Assembly: GCF_015864955.1 (NCBI RefSeq)
Contig: NZ_JADYWE010000001.1
Location: 1,922,001 to 1,986,000 of the forward strand
Length of the DNA: 64,000 nucleotides
Direction of reading: 5' to 3'
DNA from: Salinibacterium sp. NK8237
GTDB lineage: Bacteria > Actinomycetota > Actinomycetes > Actinomycetales > Microbacteriaceae
The translations under genes were made by a program, and so were the position numbers. Below, one piece after another: positions 35,998 to 44,281 of this stretch. The notes beneath the pieces are model-generated. The model had not been told where the DNA came from. It searched no databases and saw only the letters and a list, made by a program, of their open reading frames with translations. Each line of letters opens with the position of its first letter. The first letter of the stretch is position 1.

Positions 35998-36882
35998 CTA
36001 GGCGTCGCGACGCTTAATGAGCGCGGATGCGGCGATGAGCAGTACAACAACCCAGGCGAGCAGCACCAGGAAGCCCTGGGTCGGATCGAGGGTGAGTACT
36101 TCGTCGGCGATCCCTCCGAGGGGCGGACCGCCCGCGGCGGAGTCGCTGCCGATGGCATACATTTGGCTGCCAGCGGATGACGGCAGTAGCGCCGAAAGGT
36201 TGTAGAGCCACGCCACTTGCGCCACGCTCGCGAGGATGGAGAGCACGGTGGGCACCACCAGGAGTAGTCCCAACACAGTCGCAATGCCACCAGCGCTGTT
36301 ACGTAGAATCGCACCGAAACCGAAAGCCAGAAGCGCAATGAGGGTCAGGTAACCGGCGCCGCCTACGAGAGCACGCATCACGTCGCCATCCAGAAGCTGC
36401 CCTTCAACGCCCTTGCTCGCAAGTATCGGCGCGGTGACCAGTGCTGTGAGGGCGATTGAGAGGAGACCGACCACGAACGTGGCTACCGCCAGCACTAGCG
36501 CTTTCGCAAAGAGGGCCGGCAATCTTTTGGGCACCGCCGCGAACGTTGAACGGATCATGCCCGTCGTGTATTCACCGCTAATGATGAGCACACCAAGCAC
36601 GGCGGCGACAAGCTGCGTGAAGTTCACGCCAAGCGTTGCCACCATCACTGTGAATGATTTCTGCGTTTCGACGTCAAGGGCAGGGCCTGCCGAGGTGTCG
36701 ATGGTGGCTGTCATGAGGAGGCCAAATCCGACAGTGAGCAGCACGATGATCGCAAACGACCACACGGTCGAGCGAAGCGTGCGCAGCTTGATCCATTCGG
36801 AGCGCACAACGCGCAGGAAGCTCAAATGGGTGGAGCGTTGACCTGCTGCGGCCGGGGAAGCCTCGAGGGTGGAGTTGGTCAT
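35998..36882 (-). CDS. ABC-2 type transporter permease
   Basis: A 294-residue membrane protein with six hydrophobic segments and an N-terminal cytoplasmic stretch carrying FLRVVRSEWIKLRTLRST, typical of ABC-2 permeases of the bacitracin/multidrug type. It overlaps the ATPase gene by 4 bp. With the divergent PadR regulator it forms a drug-efflux-like module. The substrate is unknown. Confidence 0.9.
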   Translation of the reverse strand: MTNSTLEASPAAAGQRSTHLSFLRVVRSEWIKLRTLRSTVWSFAIIVLLTVGFGLLMTATIDTSAGPALDVETQKSFTVMVATLGVNFTQLVAAVLGVLIISGEYTTGMIRSTFAAVPKRLPALFAKALVLAVATFVVGLLSIALTALVTAPILASKGVEGQLLDGDVMRALVGGAGYLTLIALLAFGFGAILRNSAGGIATVLGLLLVVPTVLSILASVAQVAWLYNLSALLPSSAGSQMYAIGSDSAAGGPPLGGIADEVLTLDPTQGFLVLLAWVVVLLIAASALIKRRDA

Positions 36883-37790
36883 CGGGAAACCTCCGAGTGG
36901 TATTCGACGTCGTCTTGCGTGAGCTCTAGGTAGGCGTCTTCTAGCGAGGCGGACAGTGGGGTTAGTTCGTGAAGCACGATGCCCGCTTGTGCTGCGACCT
37001 CACCAATCTGGGCGGATGCCAGACCGGCGATGGTCAGAAGGTCACCCTCCACTCTGGTGACGGTGACGTCGCCGCTAGCGAGGCGGTTGGCGAGGTCAGC
37101 GGCCTGCGGCGTGCGAACCCGCACTGCGGTTCCGGTTGCTAGTGCCAAAATCTCGCCGACGGGGGCATCCGCAATGATGCGACCGCGCCCGAGCACGATG
37201 AGATGGTCGGCCGTCTGTGCCATCTCGCTCATGAGGTGAGAGGAGAGGAAGATTGTGCGGCCCTCTGAGGCGAGTTGTCTCGTGAGCTTGCGCACCCACA
37301 TGACGCCTTCGGGGTCGAGGCCGTTTACTGGCTCATCGAGGATCAGGGTTTGGGGATCACCGAGGAGCGCTGCGGCGATCCCGAGGCGCTGGCCCATGCC
37401 GAGCGAGAAGCCGCCGACGCGCTTCTTGGCAACAGACTCGAGGCCGGTCATCGCAATGACTTCGTGCACGCGTGCTTTGCCGATGCCGTGGGTGGCGGCC
37501 ATGGCGAGAAGGTGGTTGTAGGCGGTGCGCCCGGTGTGGATTGCTTTGGCGTCGAGCAATGCACCCACTTCGTGCATGGGGTTGTGGTGTTGGGCGTACC
37601 TTTTGCCGTTCACGGTAACCGAGCCAGAATCGGGGCGGTCGAGGCCGATGATGGTGCGCATGGTGGTGGACTTGCCGGCACCATTCGGGCCGAGGAAGCC
37701 GGTGACGAGACCGGGACGGATGGTCGCGGTGATGTTATCGACGGCGGTTTTGGCGCCATACCTCTTGGTCAATCCTTGAATTTCAATCAT
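36879..37790 (-). CDS. ABC transporter ATP-binding protein (BcrA/DrrA-like)
   Basis: A 303-residue ATPase: Walker A GPNGAGKSTTMR (about 34-45), signature FSLGMGQRLGIAAALL and Walker B TLILDEPVNGLDPEG, followed by a C-terminal extension of about 80 residues common in BcrA/DrrA exporters. It is the first gene of a two-gene operon with the ABC-2 permease. A 12-bp palindrome at 37803-37814 lies 12 bp before its start. Confidence 0.93.
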   Translation of the reverse strand: MIEIQGLTKRYGAKTAVDNITATIRPGLVTGFLGPNGAGKSTTMRTIIGLDRPDSGSVTVNGKRYAQHHNPMHEVGALLDAKAIHTGRTAYNHLLAMAATHGIGKARVHEVIAMTGLESVAKKRVGGFSLGMGQRLGIAAALLGDPQTLILDEPVNGLDPEGVMWVRKLTRQLASEGRTIFLSSHLMSEMAQTADHLIVLGRGRIIADAPVGEILALATGTAVRVRTPQAADLANRLASGDVTVTRVEGDLLTIAGLASAQIGEVAAQAGIVLHELTPLSASLEDAYLELTQDDVEYHSEVSR

Positions 37791-37802
37791 GTCTTAAGTG
37801 TA

Positions 37803-37814
37803 CGAGCGCGCTCG
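37803..37814. promoter_or_regulatory. 12-bp palindrome upstream of ABC exporter operon
   Basis: CGAGCGCGCTCG is perfectly self-complementary and lies between the ABC exporter start (37790) and the divergent PadR gene. It may be an operator, but a GC palindrome of this size can arise by chance in high-GC DNA. Confidence 0.35.
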
Positions 37815-37897
37815 CGTGGCGGGGTCCGCCGTAAGGATGACTTTGCGGACCTCGCGAGGGAGATTCCGATGCACCTGCCGTTGTTATATTCCAGTTG

Positions 37898-37910
37898 CAA
37901 GAGTATCTTG
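37898..37910. promoter_or_regulatory. candidate PadR operator
   Basis: CAAGA-GTA-TCTTG is a perfect 5-bp-arm inverted repeat ending 5 bp before the preferred padR start and lying within an AT-rich island (TATATT at 37884-37889 just upstream). Its position over the padR start suggests autoregulation and possibly repression of the divergent ABC exporter. Confidence 0.5.
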
Positions 37911-37915
37911 GAGCA

Positions 37916-38275
37916 ATGGCAACTGAAATGCGAGAGCCGACGTTCTGGGTGTTAACCGTTCTGATGGGTGGGCGCCGACACGGCTACGCGCTGATCGAGG
38001 AGGCGCGCATCCTGTCTGAGGGCAGGGTCAACCTGAAGGTCGCGACTCTGTATGCCTCGCTTGATCGACTGGGGCATCAGGGCTGGGTGATTCTCGACGG
38101 AGACGAAGTTGTTGACGGGCGGTTGCGTCGGTACTTCCGGATCACCGATGAAGGTGCGGCGCGGCTCGAAAGTGAAGTGAATCGACTTGAGGCCAATGCG
38201 CGTCAAGCCCGCGCCCGTTTGGACAAGCACCGCGCCGCGAGGCCAGCCACCGCGCGTCTCCAGAGCGCGACCTAA
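37916..38275 (+). CDS. PadR-family transcriptional regulator
   Basis: A 119-residue PadR regulator. The winged HTH begins EPTFWVLTVLMGGRRHGYAL and continues with VATLYASLDRLGHQGWV, then a short C-terminal dimerisation helix. PadR proteins commonly repress adjacent drug exporters and are released by the drug; here it is divergent from an ABC-2 exporter. ATG 37916 and ATG 37928 are both possible, and the upstream GGAG is poorly spaced for the first, so leaderless or unusual initiation is possible. A membrane protein gene follows at 36 bp. Confidence 0.9.
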   Translation: MATEMREPTFWVLTVLMGGRRHGYALIEEARILSEGRVNLKVATLYASLDRLGHQGWVILDGDEVVDGRLRRYFRITDEGAARLESEVNRLEANARQARARLDKHRAARPATARLQSAT

Positions 38276-38311
38276 AGCACCGCCGCCCCTCTCATCCGCG
38301 AAGGACATCTC

Positions 38312-39046
38312 ATGAACGACGAAAGAACCTCCCGATACCGCAAACTCATCCGCTGGTATCCCGCAGTGTGGCGCGCCAGAAACGGCGAAGCTGTTGTCGC
38401 CACGCTGCTGGATGCCGACGATGCTGCGGGCCGAACGTCACCGAACACCGCAGATCGAAGCGCGCTAGTGGTTGGCGGTCTCTACGAGCGCTTGATCGCG
38501 CCGGAACGACTCAACCGCTTCAACCTCACAGCCCTTATCGCAGCCGTAGTATTCGCGCTCTGGTACGCCGCTGTGATCACATGGTCGCCTGGCCTTGACT
38601 ATGTAGGCACGTTTGGCCCGTTCTCTAACCCGATGGTTATTGTCAGCGTTTTGCTGTTCAGTGCGCTTGTTCTCGCTCTGTGCGGGCGAGTCAAGAGCGC
38701 GCGCTTGGTGGCATTGCTCAGCGTTGTTTCAGTGATCGTCATTGGGGTGTTGTCAGCCACGTTTTCGTGGCTTGGTCCGAGTCTTCTGGCCATCGCCATT
38801 TTCGCGGGATTCGGCTTGATCGCGGCATCACCCTTAGGTTCGAAGGCTGACCTCGTTCGAGCGGGCGGTGCACTCTTCCTGGTCGCTATCGGCTTCTTTG
38901 CGTTGGCAGTACTGCGCCTGCTTCCCCTGGAATACCTGCTCTACGACTGGTCGAGCTATCTAAAAATACAAGTTGCGGGCGCGGCTTTTGTCGGCGCTCT
39001 CATTCTCATGTGGCCGAGAATTCGCCCTGTGCGCGCACGGCCATGA
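38312..39046 (+). CDS. membrane protein linked to PadR regulator
   Basis: A 244-residue protein with a soluble N-terminus (YRKLIRWYPAVWRARNGEAV, about 9-28) followed by about six hydrophobic segments. The N-terminal WYP...R..GEA pattern resembles the HAAS-type domain that often accompanies PadR regulators and is thought to be a signalling partner. It is co-directional with padR and probably co-transcribed. The function is not known. Confidence 0.72.
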   Translation: MNDERTSRYRKLIRWYPAVWRARNGEAVVATLLDADDAAGRTSPNTADRSALVVGGLYERLIAPERLNRFNLTALIAAVVFALWYAAVITWSPGLDYVGTFGPFSNPMVIVSVLLFSALVLALCGRVKSARLVALLSVVSVIVIGVLSATFSWLGPSLLAIAIFAGFGLIAASPLGSKADLVRAGGALFLVAIGFFALAVLRLLPLEYLLYDWSSYLKIQVAGAAFVGALILMWPRIRPVRARP

Positions 39047-39162
39047 CCTGAGCGAGCCGCGCAACGGAACGAGTGCCGCGCGGGCGCTCTCACTGCCGAA
39101 AGCACGAATTTCGTTCCCGAGTAAAGCTTCATTCTGCGGGCTTCGAGATTTAGGCTGACGTC

Positions 39163-40167
39163 ATGCCTTTGGATGCTCGCACGCTTCTGTCTGGACCGCG
39201 AGGCCGTCGTCTTTGCGTTGCCGTGGCTCAGCACGACCCTCATCAGTCAATCCCGGCAGCGGCATCGCTCGGATACCTTCTTGTCTATGCCGCCCATCAT
39301 CGAGAGAAGGCGCGAGGGCAAGGGGGAGCTATCTTCGGCTGGGGCCTTCCCAATCCGCTTCCCGAGCCCAGTGTCGAGGACATTGCCGAGGCCCTCGACA
39401 GGATCCCTCTGACGTCGATCGGTATCCCTGATGCTCTTGAAGCCTGCGCCGCTTCTGTGGATAGCGCACGCTATTGGCAAGAACCCGATGGCAGAGACGA
39501 ACTTTTAGCGGATGCCCGCCTCGAGCATTCGCTGATGCGCGTCGCGGAGCACATCGTGAGGTCGCCGACGACCGAGTGGTGGAGTGACCCCGTGGCGCCG
39601 CAGCAGTGGGCGGTCAATTTTCGAGATCGCCCGGCAGATCCCACCGCTGATGATTCGGGCGGCTGGTGGTCGCGGCCACCGTTCGGGCTTACCGCGACAA
39701 CGCGGGCGCTGCCCGATCTAGGCCCGGTCGGGCTCTGGCTGGTCGAAGACCGCTCTGACGAAGAACCGGCGGACATACACTCGGTGGCCTACGAAGGCAC
39801 TCCGCGTGTGTTCGAAATTGTTGCTGCAGAGTCGTGGGCCGAACTTTGCCGGCGGTACCCGCTCGAGATCACCGCTACCCGGCGCCACGACTGGTACCGC
39901 ACCACAGGCCGTAGCGGCAAATGGATGATGCCTGACTGGTCGCGGGTCGCCCACGATTTCGATGCGGTGCACCTTACTCTCGCGGCTTATCTCTCTGCCG
40001 CCGGAGTCGTTATCCCGCTCGACGACGGCTTCGCGAGTGTCATTGCCGGGTGGAATCCCGACGAAACCTACTGGTTCACCGATGTTGTGACGCATCCCGT
40101 TGCTGATGCCACGTGGATGCGAGACGAACAAACGGGCCGGTGGCGGCAGCTCGGGTTCGCGGGTTGA
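39163..40167 (+). CDS. hypothetical protein
   Basis: I do not recognise this 334-residue protein. It is soluble, with many Trp, Asp and Pro residues, and a pattern like SVAYEGTPRVFEIVAAESWA (about 208-227) followed by HDWYRTTGRSGKWMMPDWSR. The second half, with HLTLAAYLSAAGVVIPLDDG, could be a small β-barrel or enzyme fold. The start at ATG 39163 and good codon bias over its whole length make it a real gene. It has no operon partner. Confidence 0.68.
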   Translation: MPLDARTLLSGPRGRRLCVAVAQHDPHQSIPAAASLGYLLVYAAHHREKARGQGGAIFGWGLPNPLPEPSVEDIAEALDRIPLTSIGIPDALEACAASVDSARYWQEPDGRDELLADARLEHSLMRVAEHIVRSPTTEWWSDPVAPQQWAVNFRDRPADPTADDSGGWWSRPPFGLTATTRALPDLGPVGLWLVEDRSDEEPADIHSVAYEGTPRVFEIVAAESWAELCRRYPLEITATRRHDWYRTTGRSGKWMMPDWSRVAHDFDAVHLTLAAYLSAAGVVIPLDDGFASVIAGWNPDETYWFTDVVTHPVADATWMRDEQTGRWRQLGFAG

Positions 40168-40238
40168 TTGAGGTAGCCGTCCGTCGTGCTCCCTGACTTC
40201 GGGTATCGCCGTCCCGTGACAGCGAATAACCTGAGCAC

Positions 40239-40439
40239 ATGTCTGATTTCACAGGAAAACAAATAGTTGTTGTCAAAGTTCCCGGCAGGGACATGGAGCG
40301 AGCGGCAGTCGCTCTGCGCGAAAAGCTCGCTGAGTTCCCCAACGCTCGCGTTACCGCTGTCACGCAACGTTCGGCCGGCTGGAGGGACTGGTCGGACACG
40401 ATCCAACTGCTCGCAGCCATCGAATACACCGCCGAGTAA
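40239..40439 (+). CDS. small hypothetical protein (66 aa)
   Basis: A 66-residue protein beginning MSDFTGKQIVVVKVPGRDME. The alternation VVVVK...AAVALREKLAEFPNARVTAVTQ suggests a compact βαβ fold. It has no known domain. A bidirectional terminator 46 bp downstream marks its end and that of the converging surface-protein gene, which supports it as transcribed. Confidence 0.6.
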   Translation: MSDFTGKQIVVVKVPGRDMERAAVALREKLAEFPNARVTAVTQRSAGWRDWSDTIQLLAAIEYTAE

Positions 40440-40484
40440 AGTAACCGCGCTGTGATTGTGGTGCCGCGCTCTGCACAAGCAAAA

Positions 40485-40518
40485 GGAGTGTGACCCGCAC
40501 TGGTGCGGACCACACTCC
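40485..40518. terminator. bidirectional hairpin terminator
   Basis: Nested stems GGAGTGTG/CACACTCC (40485-40492 with 40511-40518) and CCGCAC/GTGCGG (40495-40500 with 40503-40508) form one long hairpin with a small internal mismatch. It lies between the converging 66-aa gene and the cell-wall-binding protein gene and can serve both. Confidence 0.9.
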
Positions 40519-40537
40519 CTCTACTGGTTGTGCGGTG

Positions 40538-43500
40538 TTAGCTGCAGACCTTCAGGCTTGCCACTGACGAGGTGAGCACTCCCGTGCCACCGAGCAGTAC
40601 TACCTTCGGGTTGTCGAGATTGGTGATCGCTGTCAGGACTGACTGCGGCACGCAATTTGATGGAGTGATGAAGAGCGGAGCCTTTTGCGATCCTGCGAGA
40701 GCGGCACCGGCGAGAGCATCCGCAAACCCGGAGCCTGTAGCGAGATAGACGGTGCTCGCTGATGAGAACTCGTTCGCATTGATCGCAACTGCGGTCGCAT
40801 AGCGGTCGGAACCACTGTTGCGCTTGACGGTCGAGAAGTTCGTCTTCAGGTTGGTCAGGATGGCGCTAGAGACCGCACCACTGCCGCCGGCGATCTTCAC
40901 CGAGGTCACTCCCAGAGACTTCAACAGCGTTACCGTTGCCGCGTCAACCTTGCTCGCGTTGCCAGGAATCAGCACGACTGGGCCGCCGAAGTTGGCGGCA
41001 GCAGGGGTTGCTGTGAGCGCATCGGGGAAGTCGCTACCGTTGGCAACATAAGCGGTGGTCACGGCTGAGGCCGGGAACGTTGCTTTTACCAACAGTCGCG
41101 ATGTCTCGTAACGGTCACTGCCGCCGATGCGACTCACCGACGGATTGAACGACAGCGCCTGAAGGCTCGACTTCACACTGTTCGAGACGGCCCCGCTTCC
41201 TCCGACGATAATGATCTTGCTCGGCTTCAATCGCTGTAGTTCTGCTTTAGTCGCGGCCGACAGAGACTTCGGGTCAGTCAGCAGCAGCGGTGCATCCTTG
41301 TAGGCGGCAGCAGAGCTTGCGCTCAGAGCATCCGCAAAACCGGTGCCTGTCGCAATGTAGACAACGGAAGCGCTGTCCCACTCTTGAGCAATCTCAGCAG
41401 CAGTCGCGTAGCGGTCGGAGCCGGAGAGGCGTGAAACGACAATGCGGTCGTTGACTACGGAGCTCGTTGTCGGCGACGTCGCGGCTGCGCTGGTGTAGCC
41501 CGCGAGGGAGCCAGTGACAGTGACCGAGATCTTCTTGCCAAGCTCAGCTGCCGCGACGTTGTATGTCGAGCCGGTTGCTCCCGAAATTGCGGTGCCGTTT
41601 GCTTTCCACTGGTACGTGAACGTCACGCCAGTGGATGGCAACCAGGTAGTAGCTTTCGGCTGCGCCGTGAGCGTCTCACCAACCTTCGCGGTTCCGGAGA
41701 TCGCAGGGGCGGCGGCAACTACCTTGAGGCTGAAGCTGTACTCAGCGGTTCCCCACGTCAGGCTCGATACCTGTGCAGCGTGATCGGCCTGAATGCCGAA
41801 GGCCGTGCCCATCGCATTGCCTTGATCGTTCAGAGCATCGAGGATGTCGCCGAGCGCGTACTCAGTGTTCGCCACAATTGCAGTGCCGATGTTTTTGCTC
41901 GACTTCCACGGATCACTGAGGTTGAACGTGTGTTCTCCGGCGGGCAGGCTTGCGGAACGCATGGTTCCCCAGCCGATAGTTCCGTGCGTGAAAGCAACCT
42001 GGTAGGTGACGAGGCCACTATCCACGGTCACCGCAGCGTGGCGGGTGAGTTGCGCGTAGAGGTCGCTGCCGTCAACCGGAGTCTCTAGACCCTTAAGAAT
42101 CTGAGAGTGTGACGGGCTGCCGAACGAAAGCACGTCAGTCGCAACGGAGAAGGACTTAGTCGCATTGGCATAGCCCTCATGCCAAGTGGTGTAGTTCGCT
42201 GGGGTCTCATTGAGCGCAATCTCGTCGTACGCGACCACAACGTGATCAGTGGTCGCCACCGCAGAGGTAGGTACGAAGCTGTAGTTCGTGTCGTTGAAGA
42301 CCAAGTCCTGAACGACAGCCGAACTATCTGCCTGCACGCCGAAGCCCAGCAGGGTGATGTTCCCTTGAGCGCCAAGGAAGGCGACGAGGTCCGCGATGGT
42401 GAAAGGGTTCTCGGGGGTGAACGTCGAGCCGTTAGCCAGCTTGAGTGGTCGAGAGGTAACCCACTTGTCAGTCACATCAAAGTGATATTCGTTGCTGGAC
42501 ACCAACGAGGTTGAGCGAAGCGTCGTGAAGTTCGCGGCGGTGCCATACGTAATGGGAATCTGGAAAGTCACCTTCCCCTCAAGAACGTCAATGCTTGCAC
42601 TCGTGATCAGTGCTTCGAGCTCTGTGGCGGTAACAGCGCCAGGGGTTCCCAGCATCACCTGCGACGGAGTGCCATCACCCAGGTGCAGTCCATCAGTCTC
42701 GGTCGAGTAGGCCCGCACAATGTTGCTGTTGTAGCCCTCATGCCAGGTCTCGTAGTTGTAGCTGGCGGATGCGGGATCGGAATCCTCGAACGGTGCAATC
42801 TCGGAGTCGTCAACGGTAATGGTGCTGGAAGTCGAATACACATCATCGGAAGTGAAGCCGTAGCTCACGCACCCGACTTCGATCGATTCGATTACGGCAT
42901 CGCCCAGAACGCCCGAACCGAGGCTGTAGCCGATCTGCAGTACGCGAGCATCGGGGAATTCAACGAGCCACTCATCGAGTGTGCCGTGGTAGGCGCTCCC
43001 GTGACCGCCCGAAGTGTCGGGGGCGTTGTCTTTAACGAAAGCTGCCGCGCTGTTCGGCACCCAGAAATCGCTGCCGTAAAACGATGGTTCGCCGACCAAG
43101 ATTCCATCCGCAGTGCCATCGTTGTCGAAGTCCGTGATGAGCTGGAGGCTAGGAACGCCACCCGAGTTCGACACAAAGTTGACCACCGGCACTCCGGCAT
43201 TCTTCAGTGCAAGATCAACCGCCTTGTAGCCGGCAGCTTTGTCAGCGGAGGTCGTACCTTCAGTCCACACATGGAGGCCACTGGTTGTGAACTCGGCGTG
43301 GCCCTTAGCGCGAGTGTCGGTAAAGGTCCAACCCTGAGCGTTCTGGTTGGTAGCAATAGGGCTCTGGGTTACCGCAGCGCACGCCTCCGTGACGGGCGCG
43401 ACTGCTGCGGTGGCTGGCAGCGCACCCGTTACAGAAACTCCGATCGCCAACAGCGCTGTGGAAGTGACGGCAAGGAGCTTCTTCGCGCTCGCCGTCGTGA

Positions 43501-43546
43501 GGGCTAGCCGTTTTTCGGCAGGCGGATTTTTTTGGGTCAACAACAT
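40538..43546 (-). CDS. secreted cell-wall-binding repeat 2 (CWB2) protein
   Basis: A 1002-residue exported protein. The signal peptide ends near ALPATAA. Two similar modules of about 190 residues follow, each introduced by TWHEGY (nt about 42750 and 42187). Then comes an Ig-like repeat with VGETLTAQPKATTW and YQWKANGTAISGAT, and three CWB2 repeats over the last 290 residues (SRLSGSDRYATAAEIA, SRIGGSDRYETSRLLV, KRNSGSDRYATAVAIN). CWB2 repeats bind cell-wall polymers and anchor the protein non-covalently. The N-terminal region has no obvious amidase catalytic site, so it looks like a surface or structural protein rather than a lytic enzyme. Start at ATG 43546 with GGAGAG 4 nt upstream. Confidence 0.88.
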   Translation of the reverse strand: MLLTQKNPPAEKRLALTTASAKKLLAVTSTALLAIGVSVTGALPATAAVAPVTEACAAVTQSPIATNQNAQGWTFTDTRAKGHAEFTTSGLHVWTEGTTSADKAAGYKAVDLALKNAGVPVVNFVSNSGGVPSLQLITDFDNDGTADGILVGEPSFYGSDFWVPNSAAAFVKDNAPDTSGGHGSAYHGTLDEWLVEFPDARVLQIGYSLGSGVLGDAVIESIEVGCVSYGFTSDDVYSTSSTITVDDSEIAPFEDSDPASASYNYETWHEGYNSNIVRAYSTETDGLHLGDGTPSQVMLGTPGAVTATELEALITSASIDVLEGKVTFQIPITYGTAANFTTLRSTSLVSSNEYHFDVTDKWVTSRPLKLANGSTFTPENPFTIADLVAFLGAQGNITLLGFGVQADSSAVVQDLVFNDTNYSFVPTSAVATTDHVVVAYDEIALNETPANYTTWHEGYANATKSFSVATDVLSFGSPSHSQILKGLETPVDGSDLYAQLTRHAAVTVDSGLVTYQVAFTHGTIGWGTMRSASLPAGEHTFNLSDPWKSSKNIGTAIVANTEYALGDILDALNDQGNAMGTAFGIQADHAAQVSSLTWGTAEYSFSLKVVAAAPAISGTAKVGETLTAQPKATTWLPSTGVTFTYQWKANGTAISGATGSTYNVAAAELGKKISVTVTGSLAGYTSAAATSPTTSSVVNDRIVVSRLSGSDRYATAAEIAQEWDSASVVYIATGTGFADALSASSAAAYKDAPLLLTDPKSLSAATKAELQRLKPSKIIIVGGSGAVSNSVKSSLQALSFNPSVSRIGGSDRYETSRLLVKATFPASAVTTAYVANGSDFPDALTATPAAANFGGPVVLIPGNASKVDAATVTLLKSLGVTSVKIAGGSGAVSSAILTNLKTNFSTVKRNSGSDRYATAVAINANEFSSASTVYLATGSGFADALAGAALAGSQKAPLFITPSNCVPQSVLTAITNLDNPKVVLLGGTGVLTSSVASLKVCS

Positions 43547-43604
43547 GAAACTCTCCAATTCGGGTTAGGAGGGTGAATGGGTAAAACGGCTCGTGCAGGT
43601 AGGC

Positions 43605-43640
43605 CGGGTAAGGCTGGTGAATCGGGTAAGGCTGGTCAAT
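43605..43640. repeat. two tandem 18-bp repeats in the CWB2 upstream region
   Basis: CGGGTAAGGCTGGTGAAT (43605-43622) is repeated with one change at 43623-43640 and followed by degenerate units (CGGGTAAATCGGGTAAGAAC near 43651). On the CWB2 strand these are TTACCC-rich repeats in the expected 5' untranslated region. Confidence 0.9.
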
Positions 43641-43744
43641 CTGATGAAGCCGGGTAAATCGGGTAAGAACATCGCAGCGCAGTGATCAGCCAGGCACGAT
43701 ACGGCGAAACACTATCGGCACGGTGTCTGGGGGGATAGGGGCAC

Positions 43745-44146
43745 ACAAAGTGGTATCGAGGGAAACTCCGGAAAACCAGGGGCGTTTTCGAAGTGGTATT
43801 TTCTCAGGAGACTCAAAGGTCAGCACAAGTGGTCTAGCAGTCGTCATACGTGGACAAACTGGTCTACCTCGATTTTTCCACTCCCCTTACGGGGGTAGAC
43901 AAAATGGTTCCATGTGGTCTACAGCGGTCACGAAGAATTTGCCGCGCGAACTGAGCTGGTTGTTTGCGAGCTTCGAGGCCAGTGCCGCGTATCCGCAGCC
44001 TTCACTACCGGCAGTGAGCGCTTTTGTCGGCTCCTAGCGAACGCTAATCACACCGATGACCACGCCGTAGAGGCCTAGCGCGCGTCTTCACAAGTCGAAC
44101 GGATGAGTGGTTCAGCGAAGCTGTTGCAGGGGTAGACAATGTGGTT
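43745..44146. repeat. dispersed operator-like repeats (GTAGACAA-N2-TGGTCTAC family)
   Basis: Copies: 43745-43756 (ACAAAGTGGTAT), 43791-43799 (AAGTGGTAT), 43824-43837 (CACAAGTGGTCTAG), 43852-43868 (GGACAAACTGGTCTACC), 43895-43908 (GTAGACAAAATGGT) followed by 43912-43923 (ATGTGGTCTACA), and 44132-44146 (GTAGACAATGTGGTT). The best members are imperfect dyads of GTAGAC(A/C)A and TGGTCTAC, suggesting a dimeric regulator that binds cooperatively upstream of the 44282 operon. Confidence 0.75.
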
Positions 44147-44281
44147 GAATCATTCTCAAAGCTCAAGGTTCCCTCGCGGGCGCGCACTCACCAGGCCGCC
44201 GCAGCGGGAGACAAAGTGCCGGGCGTAACCACCTCGGCACAGTGCAAATCGCACAGGGGTGAAGCAGATCGGGGCAACTTC

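Larger units (their letters stand above)
43547..44281. promoter_or_regulatory. 735-bp gene-free intergenic region with repeated motifs
   Basis: No convincing gene is seen on either strand; the open frame at 43723-44037 has no ribosome site and atypical codon use. The region holds a tandem repeat next to the CWB2 gene and at least six copies of an operator-like motif with the half-site TGGTCTAC or its complement. It separates the divergent CWB2 gene from the SipW-dependent protein operon and is the likely control region of both. Confidence 0.75.

Noticed and set aside
43605..43670. CRISPR-like or coding repeats next to the CWB2 gene
   Set aside because: Units are short, degenerate and without spacers, and neither strand gives a supported reading frame.
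43723..44037. Possible 104-codon gene in the large intergenic region
   Set aside because: No ribosome site or hydrophobic/structured pattern; residue composition is random-like, and the operator-like repeats run through it.
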